From Bdellovibrio sp. CG22_combo_CG10-13_8_21_14_all_39_27 (lineage in GTDB: Bacteria > Bdellovibrionota > Bacteriovoracia > Bacteriovoracales > Bacteriovoracaceae): a DNA stretch of 45,840 bases. A program made the position numbers and the translations under genes. Positions 17,115-26,056 of the stretch are shown in pieces. Location: assembly GCA_002786715.1 (NCBI GenBank), contig PCTW01000039.1, forward strand, positions 1 to 45,840. The letters run 5' to 3'. The notes beneath the pieces were generated by a model. The model did not search any database. It was not told the DNA's origin and saw only the letters and a list, made by a program, of their open reading frames with translations. Each line of letters starts with the position of its first letter. The first letter of the stretch is position 1.

Positions 17115-18062
17115 TTAGATGTGGTTAGTACGGACTTCTTGTCCTTGTTGTGGACCCCTGTAAGGAGTAACAGAGATGGCCTTTCCAATCCTGTTCCCCG
17201 ACAAAGGCAGTCGACTAATTCCCTCGTGAGAAGGAACGTCGTCGAGATACTCGTCGGTGAAGGATTTTATGATTTTAATAAAATCAGAATGTATATTTGT
17301 ACCGGCAGATTTTAACAGCTCTTGATCAAATTGATCCACGGATTCGGTCTGAAAACGAATGCCACCTAGCACTCGAACACGACACTGAAGGAATTGGTTT
17401 ACGGTATCTCCGAAAGCTTTAATCAGGCGAAGATATTGAGTTTCACTGCTGATTTTGTTCAACACGAGATGGAAATCATTCACGCCATATTTGTTATTCA
17501 AAATTTTCACTAGCGAGTACGCATCTGTAATGGAAGAACGATCCGGAGCCAACACCACCATACGGTGATCACAATAAGCACAAATAGATAGGTTTTCTTT
17601 CACTAGACCGGCAGGACAATCGAGCAAAATAAAATCGTAATTATTTTCTTGTTGGGCCATCACTTCAAACAAAATCCGATCGACCATCGATTGATTTTCG
17701 AATAAATCTTCATTGCCGTTACAGCCTTTCAAGAGATGAAACTGGCCGTCTTGATAAATACTTTGACTGAACTCTAAATTCGAATTTACAAATTCGTTAA
17801 ACTTATTATCGAGAGGGATTCCAAGCTTAACTGCCGTGTTTGAGAGATTGTAATCACAATCAATCAGAAGAACTTTATAGCCTTGGTCAGCGAGAATTTT
17901 TGCTGTTTTGATTGAGACAGAGGTCTTACCAACGCCGCCTTTTCCAGAAGCAATAGCGATTGTTTTCGCTCTTCCAGTAAGTCTACGACTCCCCTTGGTT
18001 TGTGTCTGCTGATCATTTTGATGGTGCGAAAGCAACCAATCCCTGGTCTTCGATTCGGACAT
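17115..18062 (-). CDS. flhG: Flagellar number regulator FlhG/FleN (MinD-like ATPase)
   Basis: FlhG is a MinD-type ATPase that limits flagellar number and placement together with FlhF. The P-loop is the deviant Walker form SGKGGVGKTS, with lysines at 41 and 46. It is followed by LIDCDYNLSN and the switch-II block FILLDCPAGL. The C-terminal helix that would bind membrane is not obvious. The N-terminal tail, which in many FlhGs carries a DQAxxLR motif activating the FlhF GTPase, here reads only DQQTQTK. The ATG at 18062 is preceded by AGGGG; another ATG is 15 bases upstream. It lies 38 bases after flhF and immediately before fliA. Confidence 0.9.
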   Translation of the reverse strand: MSESKTRDWLLSHHQNDQQTQTKGSRRLTGRAKTIAIASGKGGVGKTSVSIKTAKILADQGYKVLLIDCDYNLSNTAVKLGIPLDNKFNEFVNSNLEFSQSIYQDGQFHLLKGCNGNEDLFENQSMVDRILFEVMAQQENNYDFILLDCPAGLVKENLSICAYCDHRMVVLAPDRSSITDAYSLVKILNNKYGVNDFHLVLNKISSETQYLRLIKAFGDTVNQFLQCRVRVLGGIRFQTESVDQFDQELLKSAGTNIHSDFIKIIKSFTDEYLDDVPSHEGISRLPLSGNRIGKAISVTPYRGPQQGQEVRTNHI

Positions 18063-18100
18063 CCTGTCCCCTCTCATGTTAATGTCTCTAAAAAATTTAG

Positions 18101-19528
18101 CTACACAAAATCAAACATACCGGCCAAAATCCTTTCAGCCGATGCTGCTTCTATATCCTCTGGGACAGTCGGTCCTGTTCCAAAAAAGACGTAGGGCAGT
18201 TTATTCACTTCATAGTTCAGGTTAAATAGTGAGCCGAAACTCAAACACTGATCTAGATGTGTTAACGCAATTCCATTGGCCAACGATTGATATCGTTTGC
18301 ACATTCTTAAATTGTAAATCTCTGCGTGAATTGAGGAAAGACATAACAAAATTTCCACATTGTCGAAAGCTCTTTTCAACCCATCAATCATCTGCTTTGT
18401 TTCATTCACTTCATTCGGCAAAGTCTTGAAGTCAATAAGAATTGATTGCCCCTTCTCAACTGCCTTTCTGGTTGCTGAAACGATCTCTGGAATGCTCTTA
18501 GCATTCACAACATCCATTCCAAAAACTTTTTCGGCCATGCTCTTGTTTTGGCTTTCTTCTTCTTTTCCAAATTTCACAATCGTCATCTTTTTTCTGAGTG
18601 CAGCGATTTTTTGAATCATCGATGTCTGACCGGTAGAGGTCTCAGATAACAAGACTGTAATAACGGGCTTATTTCCAGCTTCTTCTTTCGAGAAAAGCGG
18701 GGTGTCCACCTGAATTTGATTAATCATATCTTTAAGCGCCAACTCAAAAGGAGCTTCTTCGCTTTGTAATTCTTCTCTTGAAAGTTCAAAAACAGATTTC
18801 TTAACAAGCTCTTGAATATAAATTTCGTTCACTTCAAGACTGCGAAGAACGCTGCGAAGCTTATACACGCCAATCGGCTCAGGCTTCTCAATTCTCTCAA
18901 CCATCTTTGTGAGTTCATAAATTTTTCTTTCAAGATCTTCAATTTTTCTTAATTGATTTTCGTTGGTGGCTGCTTGAATAGTATTTGTTTCAACTTGTCG
19001 AGCCACTTGAGTTTCAACTTCTCTTTGAGCTTCTCTTACCGTTTGTCTTGGAGCAGGCGCTTGAACAGGTGCTTCATCCATAAAATCGTCAAAACTCTCT
19101 ACTGGTTCACCGGCACCTGTTCCTAAAAAATCGTCTAAGCTTGTGATGATCTTTTGACCAATATTTTTCACTTGCTGAACAGGCTTATTAAGTCCGGCTG
19201 CCCCATAACCTAGTGGGCCAGGTGCTCTGTCAACTCGTTGTCCTTGAGGCAAATGAGATTCATGCTGATCAATCATATTGGCAATATAAGAAGAAGGTGC
19301 TTGATAAAACTTTTCTTTTTGATCGAGAGGCATTTTTTGATCAACACGTGATTTTTTAACAAAGCTTTTTTCCGAAATAGCTGCAGTGATTTCAACTTTC
19401 TTTTTAAAAGCGCCTTTTATGCCTTTGTTGTTAACTGTTTTTAGAATAATCGCATCAGGGCCAAGCTCTTGCTTGATACTTCTGAGGGCTTCTTCCATGG
19501 TGTCAGCTTCAAACTTCTTTACGTACAT
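18101..19528 (-). CDS. flhF: FlhF, SRP-type GTPase homologue with degenerate nucleotide site
   Basis: FlhF normally recruits the first flagellar components to the pole as a GTP-dependent dimer. The N-terminal B domain is typical (MYVKKFEADTMEEALRSI, then ELGPDAIILKT). A linker rich in Pro, Gln and Glu runs from about 70 to 200, and the NG domain fills the rest. In the G domain the P-loop reads LSETSTGQTS (residues 294-303), so the first Gly and the essential Lys are lost (Gln301). The DTYR motif is missing and DTAGR is replaced by DFKT (residue 366). TKLD reads THLD. Only the terminal TGPTVPEDIE block is well kept. The frame is open, so this is not a pseudogene; it is probably a non-hydrolysing FlhF. 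Confidence 0.9.
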   Translation of the reverse strand: MYVKKFEADTMEEALRSIKQELGPDAIILKTVNNKGIKGAFKKKVEITAAISEKSFVKKSRVDQKMPLDQKEKFYQAPSSYIANMIDQHESHLPQGQRVDRAPGPLGYGAAGLNKPVQQVKNIGQKIITSLDDFLGTGAGEPVESFDDFMDEAPVQAPAPRQTVREAQREVETQVARQVETNTIQAATNENQLRKIEDLERKIYELTKMVERIEKPEPIGVYKLRSVLRSLEVNEIYIQELVKKSVFELSREELQSEEAPFELALKDMINQIQVDTPLFSKEEAGNKPVITVLLSETSTGQTSMIQKIAALRKKMTIVKFGKEEESQNKSMAEKVFGMDVVNAKSIPEIVSATRKAVEKGQSILIDFKTLPNEVNETKQMIDGLKRAFDNVEILLCLSSIHAEIYNLRMCKRYQSLANGIALTHLDQCLSFGSLFNLNYEVNKLPYVFFGTGPTVPEDIEAASAERILAGMFDFV

Positions 19529-19531
19529 AAA

Positions 19532-21607
19532 TTACAACCTCACTGTACCTAGAGATCTGATATTGGCATCAGGACTCAATTCATTGTGGCTAATCACAAC
19601 GAGATTAGGTATGAACTTTTCAGTTAATTTTTTAAAATGTTGCCGTATTACTGGCGAACATAAAACGACCATTTTCTCTCCAACGCTCGTCGCTTCCTCG
19701 ATCTTCTCATTTAAACTAGCAAGAATGGTTTGTGTGATTTTTGGATCAAGCGAAAGCTGCTGACCTTGTTCAGTTTGAACAAGATTATGTGCAATGTTTT
19801 CTTCAATCTTACGATCCAATGTAAATAATGGCACGTCACCCTTCTGGCTACGCACGTACTCTGTTATAGTACGATATAAAGCTTGTCGGACAAATTCAGT
19901 TAACATATCCGTGTCTTTTATTTTACCACCATACTCAGCAAGTGTCTCAAGTATTGTCCGAAGATCTCGGATTGAAACACCCTCTCTTAATAGATTTTGT
20001 AGAACTTTTAAAATCTGGCCAAGATTTAAAATATCGGGAATTAGGTCGGCGACAATTTTTGGATATTGTTCTTTAAAATGATCAAGTATTCTGACCAATT
20101 CTTGACGACCAAAGAGCTCTTGCATATTGGTCTTGAGTATTTCAGTCAAATGAGTGGCAACGACAGTGGCAAGATCAACTACTGTATAGCCATTGAATTG
20201 AGCATCGTCTTTTTGATCTTCAGTAATCCAAACAGCTGGCAATCCAAAGACAGGTTCAACTGTAGTAATCCCATCCATCTGCTCAATCACAGTTCCAGGA
20301 TCCATCGCCAAGAAGTGATCTGACATCAACTCACCTTTAGCAACTTCAATCCCTTTGATCATAATTCTGTAACCAGCAGGCTTGAGTTCGAGGTTATCTT
20401 TGATTCGAACCGAAGGAATGATAATCCCCCAGTCGATAGCAAATTGTTTTCTGATATGAGTAATGCGCTCAAGAAGATCACCATTTTGTTCGGCATCTAC
20501 CAAGTTGACCAATCCATAACCCACTTCAAGTTCAATCAGCTCGAGAGAAAGGAGATCTTCGAGATTGTCAGGTGTTGCCTTTTTATCTTCAACGATTTTT
20601 TGTGAAGCTTCGAGAGACTCTCTAGCCGCACCTTTCTCAATTCGATTGGCGGCGAAAGTCAGCATCAGCCCAATCATGATAAAAGGAAACTTTGGTAGAC
20701 CAGGAATTAATGAAAGCACAAACAAAGATCCTGCGGCGATATAGATGGCCTTTGGATGAACTTTGAATTGCTTACCAATTTGTCCACCGAGATTGTCATC
20801 TGATGTATTTCTTGTGGCAATAATACCAGCAGCAGTAGAAATAATAATGGCAGGAATCTGAGCGACGAGACCATCACCAACTGTCAAAAGAGTAAAGACT
20901 TCTGTCGCTTGAGAGAAGTCCATATTGTTTTGAATCATACCGACGATAATACCGCCAATCACGTTAATGGCCGTAATCAAAATACCGGCAATAGCATCTC
21001 CGCGAACAAACTTACTGGCACCGTCCATAGACCCGTAAAAGTCAGCTTCTTCAGCGACTTCACGTCTTCTTCTTTTGGCTTCTTTGTCGTCAATCAATCC
21101 AGCATTTAAATCCGCATCGATCGCCATTTGCTTACCTGGCATGGCATCCAAGGTAAATCGAGCAGCGACTTCGGCCACACGACCAGCACCTTTGGTGATA
21201 ACCATAAAGTTTATGATCACGAGGATAGTAAAAACGATAATACCGACAACGTAATTCCCTTCAACCACGAACTCACCGAAGGACCGAATAATTTCTCCGG
21301 CCGCTGCTGTTCCTTCTCCACCACCTCTCAAAAGAATGTTACGAGTGGACGCGACGTTAAGTGACAAGCGAAACAAAGTCATCACGAGGAGGACTGTTGG
21401 AAAGGTTGAAAAATCGAGAGGTTTTTTTGAATAAACCGCTACCAGCAAGATCAATACAGATAAGGCCAAGGTAAGCGAGAGAAGCAAATCGAGGACGATT
21501 GGTGGAATAGGAACCACCATCACGGTCAAAATAAGAATAAGACCAACAGCAACCGCGAGGTCAGAATTCTTTGTTAGAAAGGCGAATCTATCCATGAATG
21601 ATTTCAT
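19532..21607 (-). CDS. flhA: Flagellar type III export gate protein FlhA
   Basis: FlhA is the large export-gate protein that forms a nonameric ring and receives chaperone-substrate complexes. The 691-residue protein has about eight transmembrane helices in the first 330 residues. It carries the FHIPEP family block RLSLNVASTRNILL and a cytoplasmic loop with KGAGRVAEVAARFTLDAMPGKQMAID. The soluble C-terminal domain starts near residue 340. Length and motifs are normal. The ATG overlaps the flhB stop (ATGA), with AGAGG upstream. It precedes flhF by four bases. Confidence 0.97.
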   Translation of the reverse strand: MKSFMDRFAFLTKNSDLAVAVGLILILTVMVVPIPPIVLDLLLSLTLALSVLILLVAVYSKKPLDFSTFPTVLLVMTLFRLSLNVASTRNILLRGGGEGTAAAGEIIRSFGEFVVEGNYVVGIIVFTILVIINFMVITKGAGRVAEVAARFTLDAMPGKQMAIDADLNAGLIDDKEAKRRRREVAEEADFYGSMDGASKFVRGDAIAGILITAINVIGGIIVGMIQNNMDFSQATEVFTLLTVGDGLVAQIPAIIISTAAGIIATRNTSDDNLGGQIGKQFKVHPKAIYIAAGSLFVLSLIPGLPKFPFIMIGLMLTFAANRIEKGAARESLEASQKIVEDKKATPDNLEDLLSLELIELEVGYGLVNLVDAEQNGDLLERITHIRKQFAIDWGIIIPSVRIKDNLELKPAGYRIMIKGIEVAKGELMSDHFLAMDPGTVIEQMDGITTVEPVFGLPAVWITEDQKDDAQFNGYTVVDLATVVATHLTEILKTNMQELFGRQELVRILDHFKEQYPKIVADLIPDILNLGQILKVLQNLLREGVSIRDLRTILETLAEYGGKIKDTDMLTEFVRQALYRTITEYVRSQKGDVPLFTLDRKIEENIAHNLVQTEQGQQLSLDPKITQTILASLNEKIEEATSVGEKMVVLCSPVIRQHFKKLTEKFIPNLVVISHNELSPDANIRSLGTVRL

Positions 21608-22704
21608 AACCTAACCTCTGATTCCAAAGCTTTTTGCTTTCTTCTAATCTTGTAAACAAAGGCCAAGACTTCTGCGACTGCCTTATAGAGATTTCGAGGT
21701 ACGGCATGCCCTACCTTCACTGTTTTATACAAAGTACGTGCCAAAGGAACGTTTTCAACTATCGGAATGTTATGCTCTTTTGCGATTTCTCTGATCCTTA
21801 ATGCCACCGCATCGGAGCCCTTTGCCACCACTTCTGGGGACACCATATTCTCACGGTCATACTTAATAGCTATCGAAATATGGGTAGGGTTGGTGATAAT
21901 AGCGTCAGCCTTGGGAATGCTATTCATCATGCGTTTTTGAGACATTTCTTTCTGAATAGCACGAATTCTTTGACGAACTTCAGGGTTACCATCTTGTTCT
22001 TTTGACTCTTTCTTTGCCTGTTCTTTTGTCATCATGAGTTTTTGTTTATAGGTATATTTTTGATAAGCAAAATCGATGAGGGCAATCACTCCCATCCCTA
22101 AAAAGATCGAGAAGCCCAGCTTCGTCAAAATGGATTGGCCCTTTAAAAAGGAATTTAAAAAGTCCAAATGAAAGAAGCCTTGATAGGAATTCACTTCATC
22201 TTTCATAAAGAGATAAACAATCGCTATGATAACTGTAAACTTCATGAGGCCTTTCACAGCTTCAAAGGCAGCTTTCATTGAGAACAATCTTTTAAAACCG
22301 CTAAGAGGATTAATCTTACTCAAATCCCATTGAAGAACTTCTGGAGCGTAGAGAAAGCCCACTTGGGCAATATTCATGAAAACACCGATGCATAAAGTAA
22401 CCAAAAAAATTGGAGCTGCACATTTCAAGCTTGTCGTCACAGTTTTTGAAGCTATCGTCTTCAATGATTTAATAGTGAATGCCACTTCATGATCGAGCGT
22501 GTACATCCATCTTAAAAACTCATCCATTTGTTCGTAAATATACACAAGGGATAAAGTAAGAGTTAAAGCAGACGCAGCAAGAACCAACACGTTCGTGAGT
22601 TCTTTCGAGGAAGCAACTTCCCCTCTTTTGCGAAATTCGTCGATCCGATGCTGGGTCGGGTCTTCTGTTTTTTCGCCATCATCTTGGTCTGATTCTTCAG
22701 CCAT
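21604..22704 (-). CDS. flhB: Flagellar type III export switch protein FlhB
   Basis: FlhB controls the switch from rod/hook to filament export. The 366-residue protein opens with the family's DGEKTEDPTQHRIDEFRKRGEVASSKEL segment. It has four transmembrane helices up to about residue 215, and then a cytoplasmic domain with the autocleavage motif NPTH in AIITNPTHISIAIKYD. The C-terminal part keeps IPIVENVPLARTLY. All sites needed for self-cleavage between Asn and Pro are present. It starts nine bases after fliR. Confidence 0.97.
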   Translation of the reverse strand: MAEESDQDDGEKTEDPTQHRIDEFRKRGEVASSKELTNVLVLAASALTLTLSLVYIYEQMDEFLRWMYTLDHEVAFTIKSLKTIASKTVTTSLKCAAPIFLVTLCIGVFMNIAQVGFLYAPEVLQWDLSKINPLSGFKRLFSMKAAFEAVKGLMKFTVIIAIVYLFMKDEVNSYQGFFHLDFLNSFLKGQSILTKLGFSIFLGMGVIALIDFAYQKYTYKQKLMMTKEQAKKESKEQDGNPEVRQRIRAIQKEMSQKRMMNSIPKADAIITNPTHISIAIKYDRENMVSPEVVAKGSDAVALRIREIAKEHNIPIVENVPLARTLYKTVKVGHAVPRNLYKAVAEVLAFVYKIRRKQKALESEVRL

Positions 22705-22712
22705 TTATATCC

Positions 22713-23486
22713 CTAAATTATATACTGGAACCATCTTCCCAGATGATCCGTATACTTTTGAAAAGCCACATAAAAAAATTCGCTTGAACTTGCTGAAAAG
22801 ATCAACAAGCCAAGCCCGATGTTCAAAACGAAACTCACCATGATGATATTCATTTGAGGAACCGCTTTCGAAATAATTCCTAAAACAGTCATGATCAACA
22901 TGTTGATAAAAATTAAGGGAGTTGCCAGTAAAAGACTCGACATGAACAAGCCTTTAAACATATCTAAAAAGAATGGTGTTATGGTCGAAAAATCTTTTAA
23001 CGAGTGAAGATTCACTGTCGCAAAACTTAGATGAACACCTTTGAACATGGGAATAAGGGCACCTGAACCGATCACGATGATCAACATAGTCCATTGAATG
23101 ATTTGTTCAAAAGGACCAACTTGCTCTGCACTCATTGGATCGAAGTATCTGATAGCACCAAAACCAATTTGTTGAGTAATGATTGAACCAGAAGCTGTAA
23201 AGATCGACATGATTGAACGAACGAGATAACCAATAAGGAGACCGCTCAATGTATAAAAAATTGTAAGAACCCAAAAAGAATCATTGAACAAAATCACATC
23301 TTTCATTACTTCATTAGAAACACCAGGAAAAAAACCGTAGCTAATAATAAGGGCAGTTAAAACTTTGACCAACGGAGGAATGTTCACATGCTCAAAAAGA
23401 GGTAATTGAATGAGAATACTCAACCAACGACTGAAAACAAGCCAAAAGGCCGTTAACAAATTGAGGTCTGTAATCGTTATATTCAA
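22713..23486 (-). CDS. fliR: Flagellar export gate protein FliR
   Basis: FliR is one of the FliP-FliQ-FliR core proteins of the flagellar export gate. The 257-residue protein is strongly hydrophobic with about six helices (for example AFWLVFSRWLSILIQLPLF and LKVLTALIISYGFF-like VKVLTALIISYGFFPG). The family LIGYLVR segment is kept. The start is a TTG codon with AGGAG eight bases upstream; no ATG is available in the right place. It lies between fliQ and flhB. Confidence 0.95.
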   Translation of the reverse strand: MNITITDLNLLTAFWLVFSRWLSILIQLPLFEHVNIPPLVKVLTALIISYGFFPGVSNEVMKDVILFNDSFWVLTIFYTLSGLLIGYLVRSIMSIFTASGSIITQQIGFGAIRYFDPMSAEQVGPFEQIIQWTMLIIVIGSGALIPMFKGVHLSFATVNLHSLKDFSTITPFFLDMFKGLFMSSLLLATPLIFINMLIMTVLGIISKAVPQMNIIMVSFVLNIGLGLLIFSASSSEFFYVAFQKYTDHLGRWFQYII

Positions 23487-23500
23487 CTAGTAAACTCCTC

Positions 23501-23770
23501 TTAATGAATCAAGTTAGGAATGTTAATAATAAGTTCTCTGGTAAAGCTAGTGAGCGTCTCACTCATCCATGGAGCAAAGATAACTAAAGCTCCAACAATC
23601 ACTAAAATCTTGGGAATAAACGAAAGTGTTTGCTCGTTGATCTGAGTCACTGCTTGAAAAAGAGAAACAATAATACCGATAACGAGAGCACCGATAAGCA
23701 TTGGCGAGGAAACATAAAGAGTTACCTTTATGGCCTGGTTCGTGATTTCTGCAAAATTATCAATTCCCAT
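23501..23770 (-). CDS. fliQ: Flagellar export gate protein FliQ
   Basis: A small (89-residue) two-helix protein of the export gate core. It has the conserved SPMLIGALVIGIIVSLFQAVTQINEQTLSFIPK segment, in which the Q-A-x-T-Q-I-x-E-Q-T-L pattern is diagnostic for FliQ, and a second helix ending in FAPWM. Length is normal. The ATG is preceded by GAGGAG. It is 18 bases from fliP and 14 from fliR. Confidence 0.96.
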   Translation of the reverse strand: MGIDNFAEITNQAIKVTLYVSSPMLIGALVIGIIVSLFQAVTQINEQTLSFIPKILVIVGALVIFAPWMSETLTSFTRELIINIPNLIH

Positions 23771-23788
23771 AAATACTCCTCATCGTTA

Positions 23789-24529
23789 TCAGTGAAACGA
23801 TCTTAAAATCGAACCTGTAACGAGTTGCCAACCATCCACAAGAACAAATAATAAAAGCTTAAAAGGTAAAGAAACGATAACTGGAGGTAACATCATCATC
23901 CCCATGGCCATAAGAACTGAAGCCACAACCATGTCTAAAATCAGAAAGGGAATATAGAGAAGAAAGCCAATTTGAAAAGCCGTCTTCAATTCACTGATGA
24001 TAAAAGCAGGAATCAAATAATGAATAGGAACATCATTGATATCTTGAGGAGAAGGAGCTCCTGTCACATCATAAAAAAGAGAAATATCGGCTTTGCGAAC
24101 TTGCTTGCTCATAAATTCTCTTAAATGAATCTGAACACCATCGATTGCAACAGAAGTTGAGATCTTCTTGTCCATGTAAGGCTTAATCGCTTGATCATAA
24201 ATTTTCATTCCTGTCGGTTGCATGACAAAGACAGACAAGAACATAGCAAGACCAATCAAGAGTTGGTTCGGTGGCATGTTCTGAGTACCGATCGCTTGTC
24301 TAATAAAAGAGAGAACAACGATGATACGAGTAAAGCTTGTACAAAGAATCAAAATAGCTGGAGCAAGAGAGAGCACCGTAAAGAGAACGAGGATTTCCAT
24401 TGTATCGACAAGATTAACACCTTGTCCGAAGTTGACGCTTAATCCAGGAAGATTAACACCAGAAGCTTGGGCCCAAACAGGGCTTGAAATGAGAGTGAAT
24501 AGAGTCGCCATCATAGCTTTCTTCAACAC
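23789..24529 (-). CDS. fliP: Flagellar export gate protein FliP
   Basis: FliP forms the pentameric core of the export gate. The 246-residue protein has a cleavable signal peptide (MLKKAMMATLFTLISSPVWA). It carries the family blocks SFTRIIVVLSFIRQAIGTQNMPPNQLLIGLAMFL and PFLILDMVVASVLMAMGMMMLPP. Four transmembrane helices are expected. The start is a GTG codon with AGGAG five bases before it. It lies between fliO and fliQ. Confidence 0.97.
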   Translation of the reverse strand: MLKKAMMATLFTLISSPVWAQASGVNLPGLSVNFGQGVNLVDTMEILVLFTVLSLAPAILILCTSFTRIIVVLSFIRQAIGTQNMPPNQLLIGLAMFLSVFVMQPTGMKIYDQAIKPYMDKKISTSVAIDGVQIHLREFMSKQVRKADISLFYDVTGAPSPQDINDVPIHYLIPAFIISELKTAFQIGFLLYIPFLILDMVVASVLMAMGMMMLPPVIVSLPFKLLLFVLVDGWQLVTGSILRSFH

Positions 24530-24538
24530 GGGAACTCC

Positions 24539-25645
24539 TTACTGGAGAGGCTTTAAGTTTTTAATCTTTGTCTTAATTTGGTCAGATAACTTTACTGTTT
24601 CCTTAATTTCTTGATTTTCAGCAGGTGCATCAAGAACAGTTTTTAAGTTAAATTCTTTTTCAGTAGTCTCAGCTTGTGAATAGCTTGAATCAAAGTTGTC
24701 ACCGGCCAAACTCTTCTCCCCTTCTTTGATCACACCAGGAAGATCATTCACTTCTGAGATCAATTGCAAGCCACTTTCACTGCTTCCAACAAGAAAGACT
24801 TGCTTATGAGCGCGAACCAGAATCATACTTCTTTTTGGACCCACATAAGTTGTGCTCATGACTTCAACCGCTTTAGTTGAATTGAGAAATCCCAATTTTG
24901 TTTTACCAAGAACACCTTTCTTTAAGAAAGAAACCGCACCGTAGAGAATCACGATAAAGAGAGCAAGGAAAGCGACGAACTTGGCCGCATATCCAGCGAG
25001 AGAGAAACCTTGGACTTTTTCAGTGGCAGCTTGGGCAACGTTCACTTTGTCTTCAGCATCGGCCATAACATTTTTGGCACTGTCTGTTTGACCCACGAAC
25101 TTTGACTTATCCAATTCCATATTAAGATTGTCTTTATCAGCAAGAAGCTTTTTTAAATAAGACTCATCATATTTCTCACTATTGCCTTTGCGTGATGCTG
25201 GATCAAGGGCTGGAGCTCTTGAAACAGCAGGAACAGCTTTTGCTGATTCGATTTTTCCCGAGATTGGAAACTCAAGCCAAATCGCCTTGTCCTTCATTCT
25301 CAAAGTTACTTTATTCTTGTTGAGATCTTTTCCACCAGGGACATAGGCACGGAAACGAACACTATTATTATCAAATTGGTATGCTGATAGCGTTGTATCC
25401 ATTGAGTTTTGGATGGAGACTTTCTTTTCCATCTTTGGCCAAACAAAAGCATCAAAAAGTGAAACCTGAATAAATCCATCTCTAATCTCAAGCTCTGGAG
25501 TCCTATCAAGATCCTGCTCAAGACCAATTTCGATCCGTCCAATCTGACCATCTCGATTAAAGTTCATCGAGTTCATTTTGACTTTAGCTTGCGCTGTCGT
25601 CATAACGGCGATTGAGAGGAAAAGTGCTAGATTTAAAAATTTCAT
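24539..25645 (-). CDS. fliO: FliO-type flagellar export assembly protein with large periplasmic domain
   Basis: FliO helps FliP assemble. The C-terminal part is FliO-like: one transmembrane helix near residues 217-240 (YAAKFVAFLALFIVILYGAVSF), then a cytoplasmic beta domain (LNSTKAVEVMSTTYVGPKRSMILVRAHKQVFLVGSSESGLQLI). Unusually, it is preceded by a signal peptide and about 190 periplasmic residues. Of these, residues about 22-135 resemble an AMIN-type beta-sandwich (IGRIEIGLEQDL, VRFRAYVPGG, AIWLEFP). Enteric FliO is about 120 residues, so this is about three times longer. Its place before fliP makes the identification sound; the AMIN comparison is my inference from pattern only. Confidence 0.82.
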   Translation of the reverse strand: MKFLNLALFLSIAVMTTAQAKVKMNSMNFNRDGQIGRIEIGLEQDLDRTPELEIRDGFIQVSLFDAFVWPKMEKKVSIQNSMDTTLSAYQFDNNSVRFRAYVPGGKDLNKNKVTLRMKDKAIWLEFPISGKIESAKAVPAVSRAPALDPASRKGNSEKYDESYLKKLLADKDNLNMELDKSKFVGQTDSAKNVMADAEDKVNVAQAATEKVQGFSLAGYAAKFVAFLALFIVILYGAVSFLKKGVLGKTKLGFLNSTKAVEVMSTTYVGPKRSMILVRAHKQVFLVGSSESGLQLISEVNDLPGVIKEGEKSLAGDNFDSSYSQAETTEKEFNLKTVLDAPAENQEIKETVKLSDQIKTKIKNLKPLQ

Positions 25646-25670
25646 GTCCCTATTCCTTGCTTAAGTCTAA

Positions 25671-26042
25671 TTATTTAAGAGTTTCAATTCTCTCAATTGG
25701 ACTAATAATATCTGTCAAACGAATACCAAATTTCTCATTCACAACCACAACTTCGCCCTTGGCAACGAGTTTTCCGTTAACCAAAATCTCTAGAGGTTCA
25801 CCGGCCAACTTATCCAACTCCAAAACTGAACCTTGTCCTAGCTGAAGAAGGTCTTTCACCATCACGTTTGTGCGTCCTAGTTCCACTGTCACTTTAAGTG
25901 GGATATCGAGAATAAAGTCTAAGTTTTGAACTTTTAACTTATTAAGAGCATCATCACCTGCACGAATTTCGTCAGCAAGTTTCGCAATTTGAACTTTGTC
26001 TTTTTGATCTAGTCCTTGAGATTCTGCTTTTTCGTTTTCCAT
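25671..26042 (-). CDS. fliN: Flagellar motor switch protein FliN
   Basis: FliN forms the lower part of the C-ring. The 123-residue protein has a charged N-terminal extension and a single SpoA domain: [68 protein letters not shown] contains all the family blocks, of which [16 protein letters not shown] and [17 protein letters not shown] are the most diagnostic. The ATG has AAGGGG upstream. It follows fliM by 14 bases. Confidence 0.97.
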   Translation of the reverse strand: MENEKAESQGLDQKDKVQIAKLADEIRAGDDALNKLKVQNLDFILDIPLKVTVELGRTNVMVKDLLQLGQGSVLELDKLAGEPLEILVNGKLVAKGEVVVVNEKFGIRLTDIISPIERIETLK

Positions 26043-26056
26043 TTGAGACCCCTTAT

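Noticed and set aside
18101-19528. Possibility that flhF is a pseudogene
   Set aside because: The frame is open over 475 codons, ends and N-domain match the family, and the losses are point-like within motifs; an active non-GTPase role fits better.
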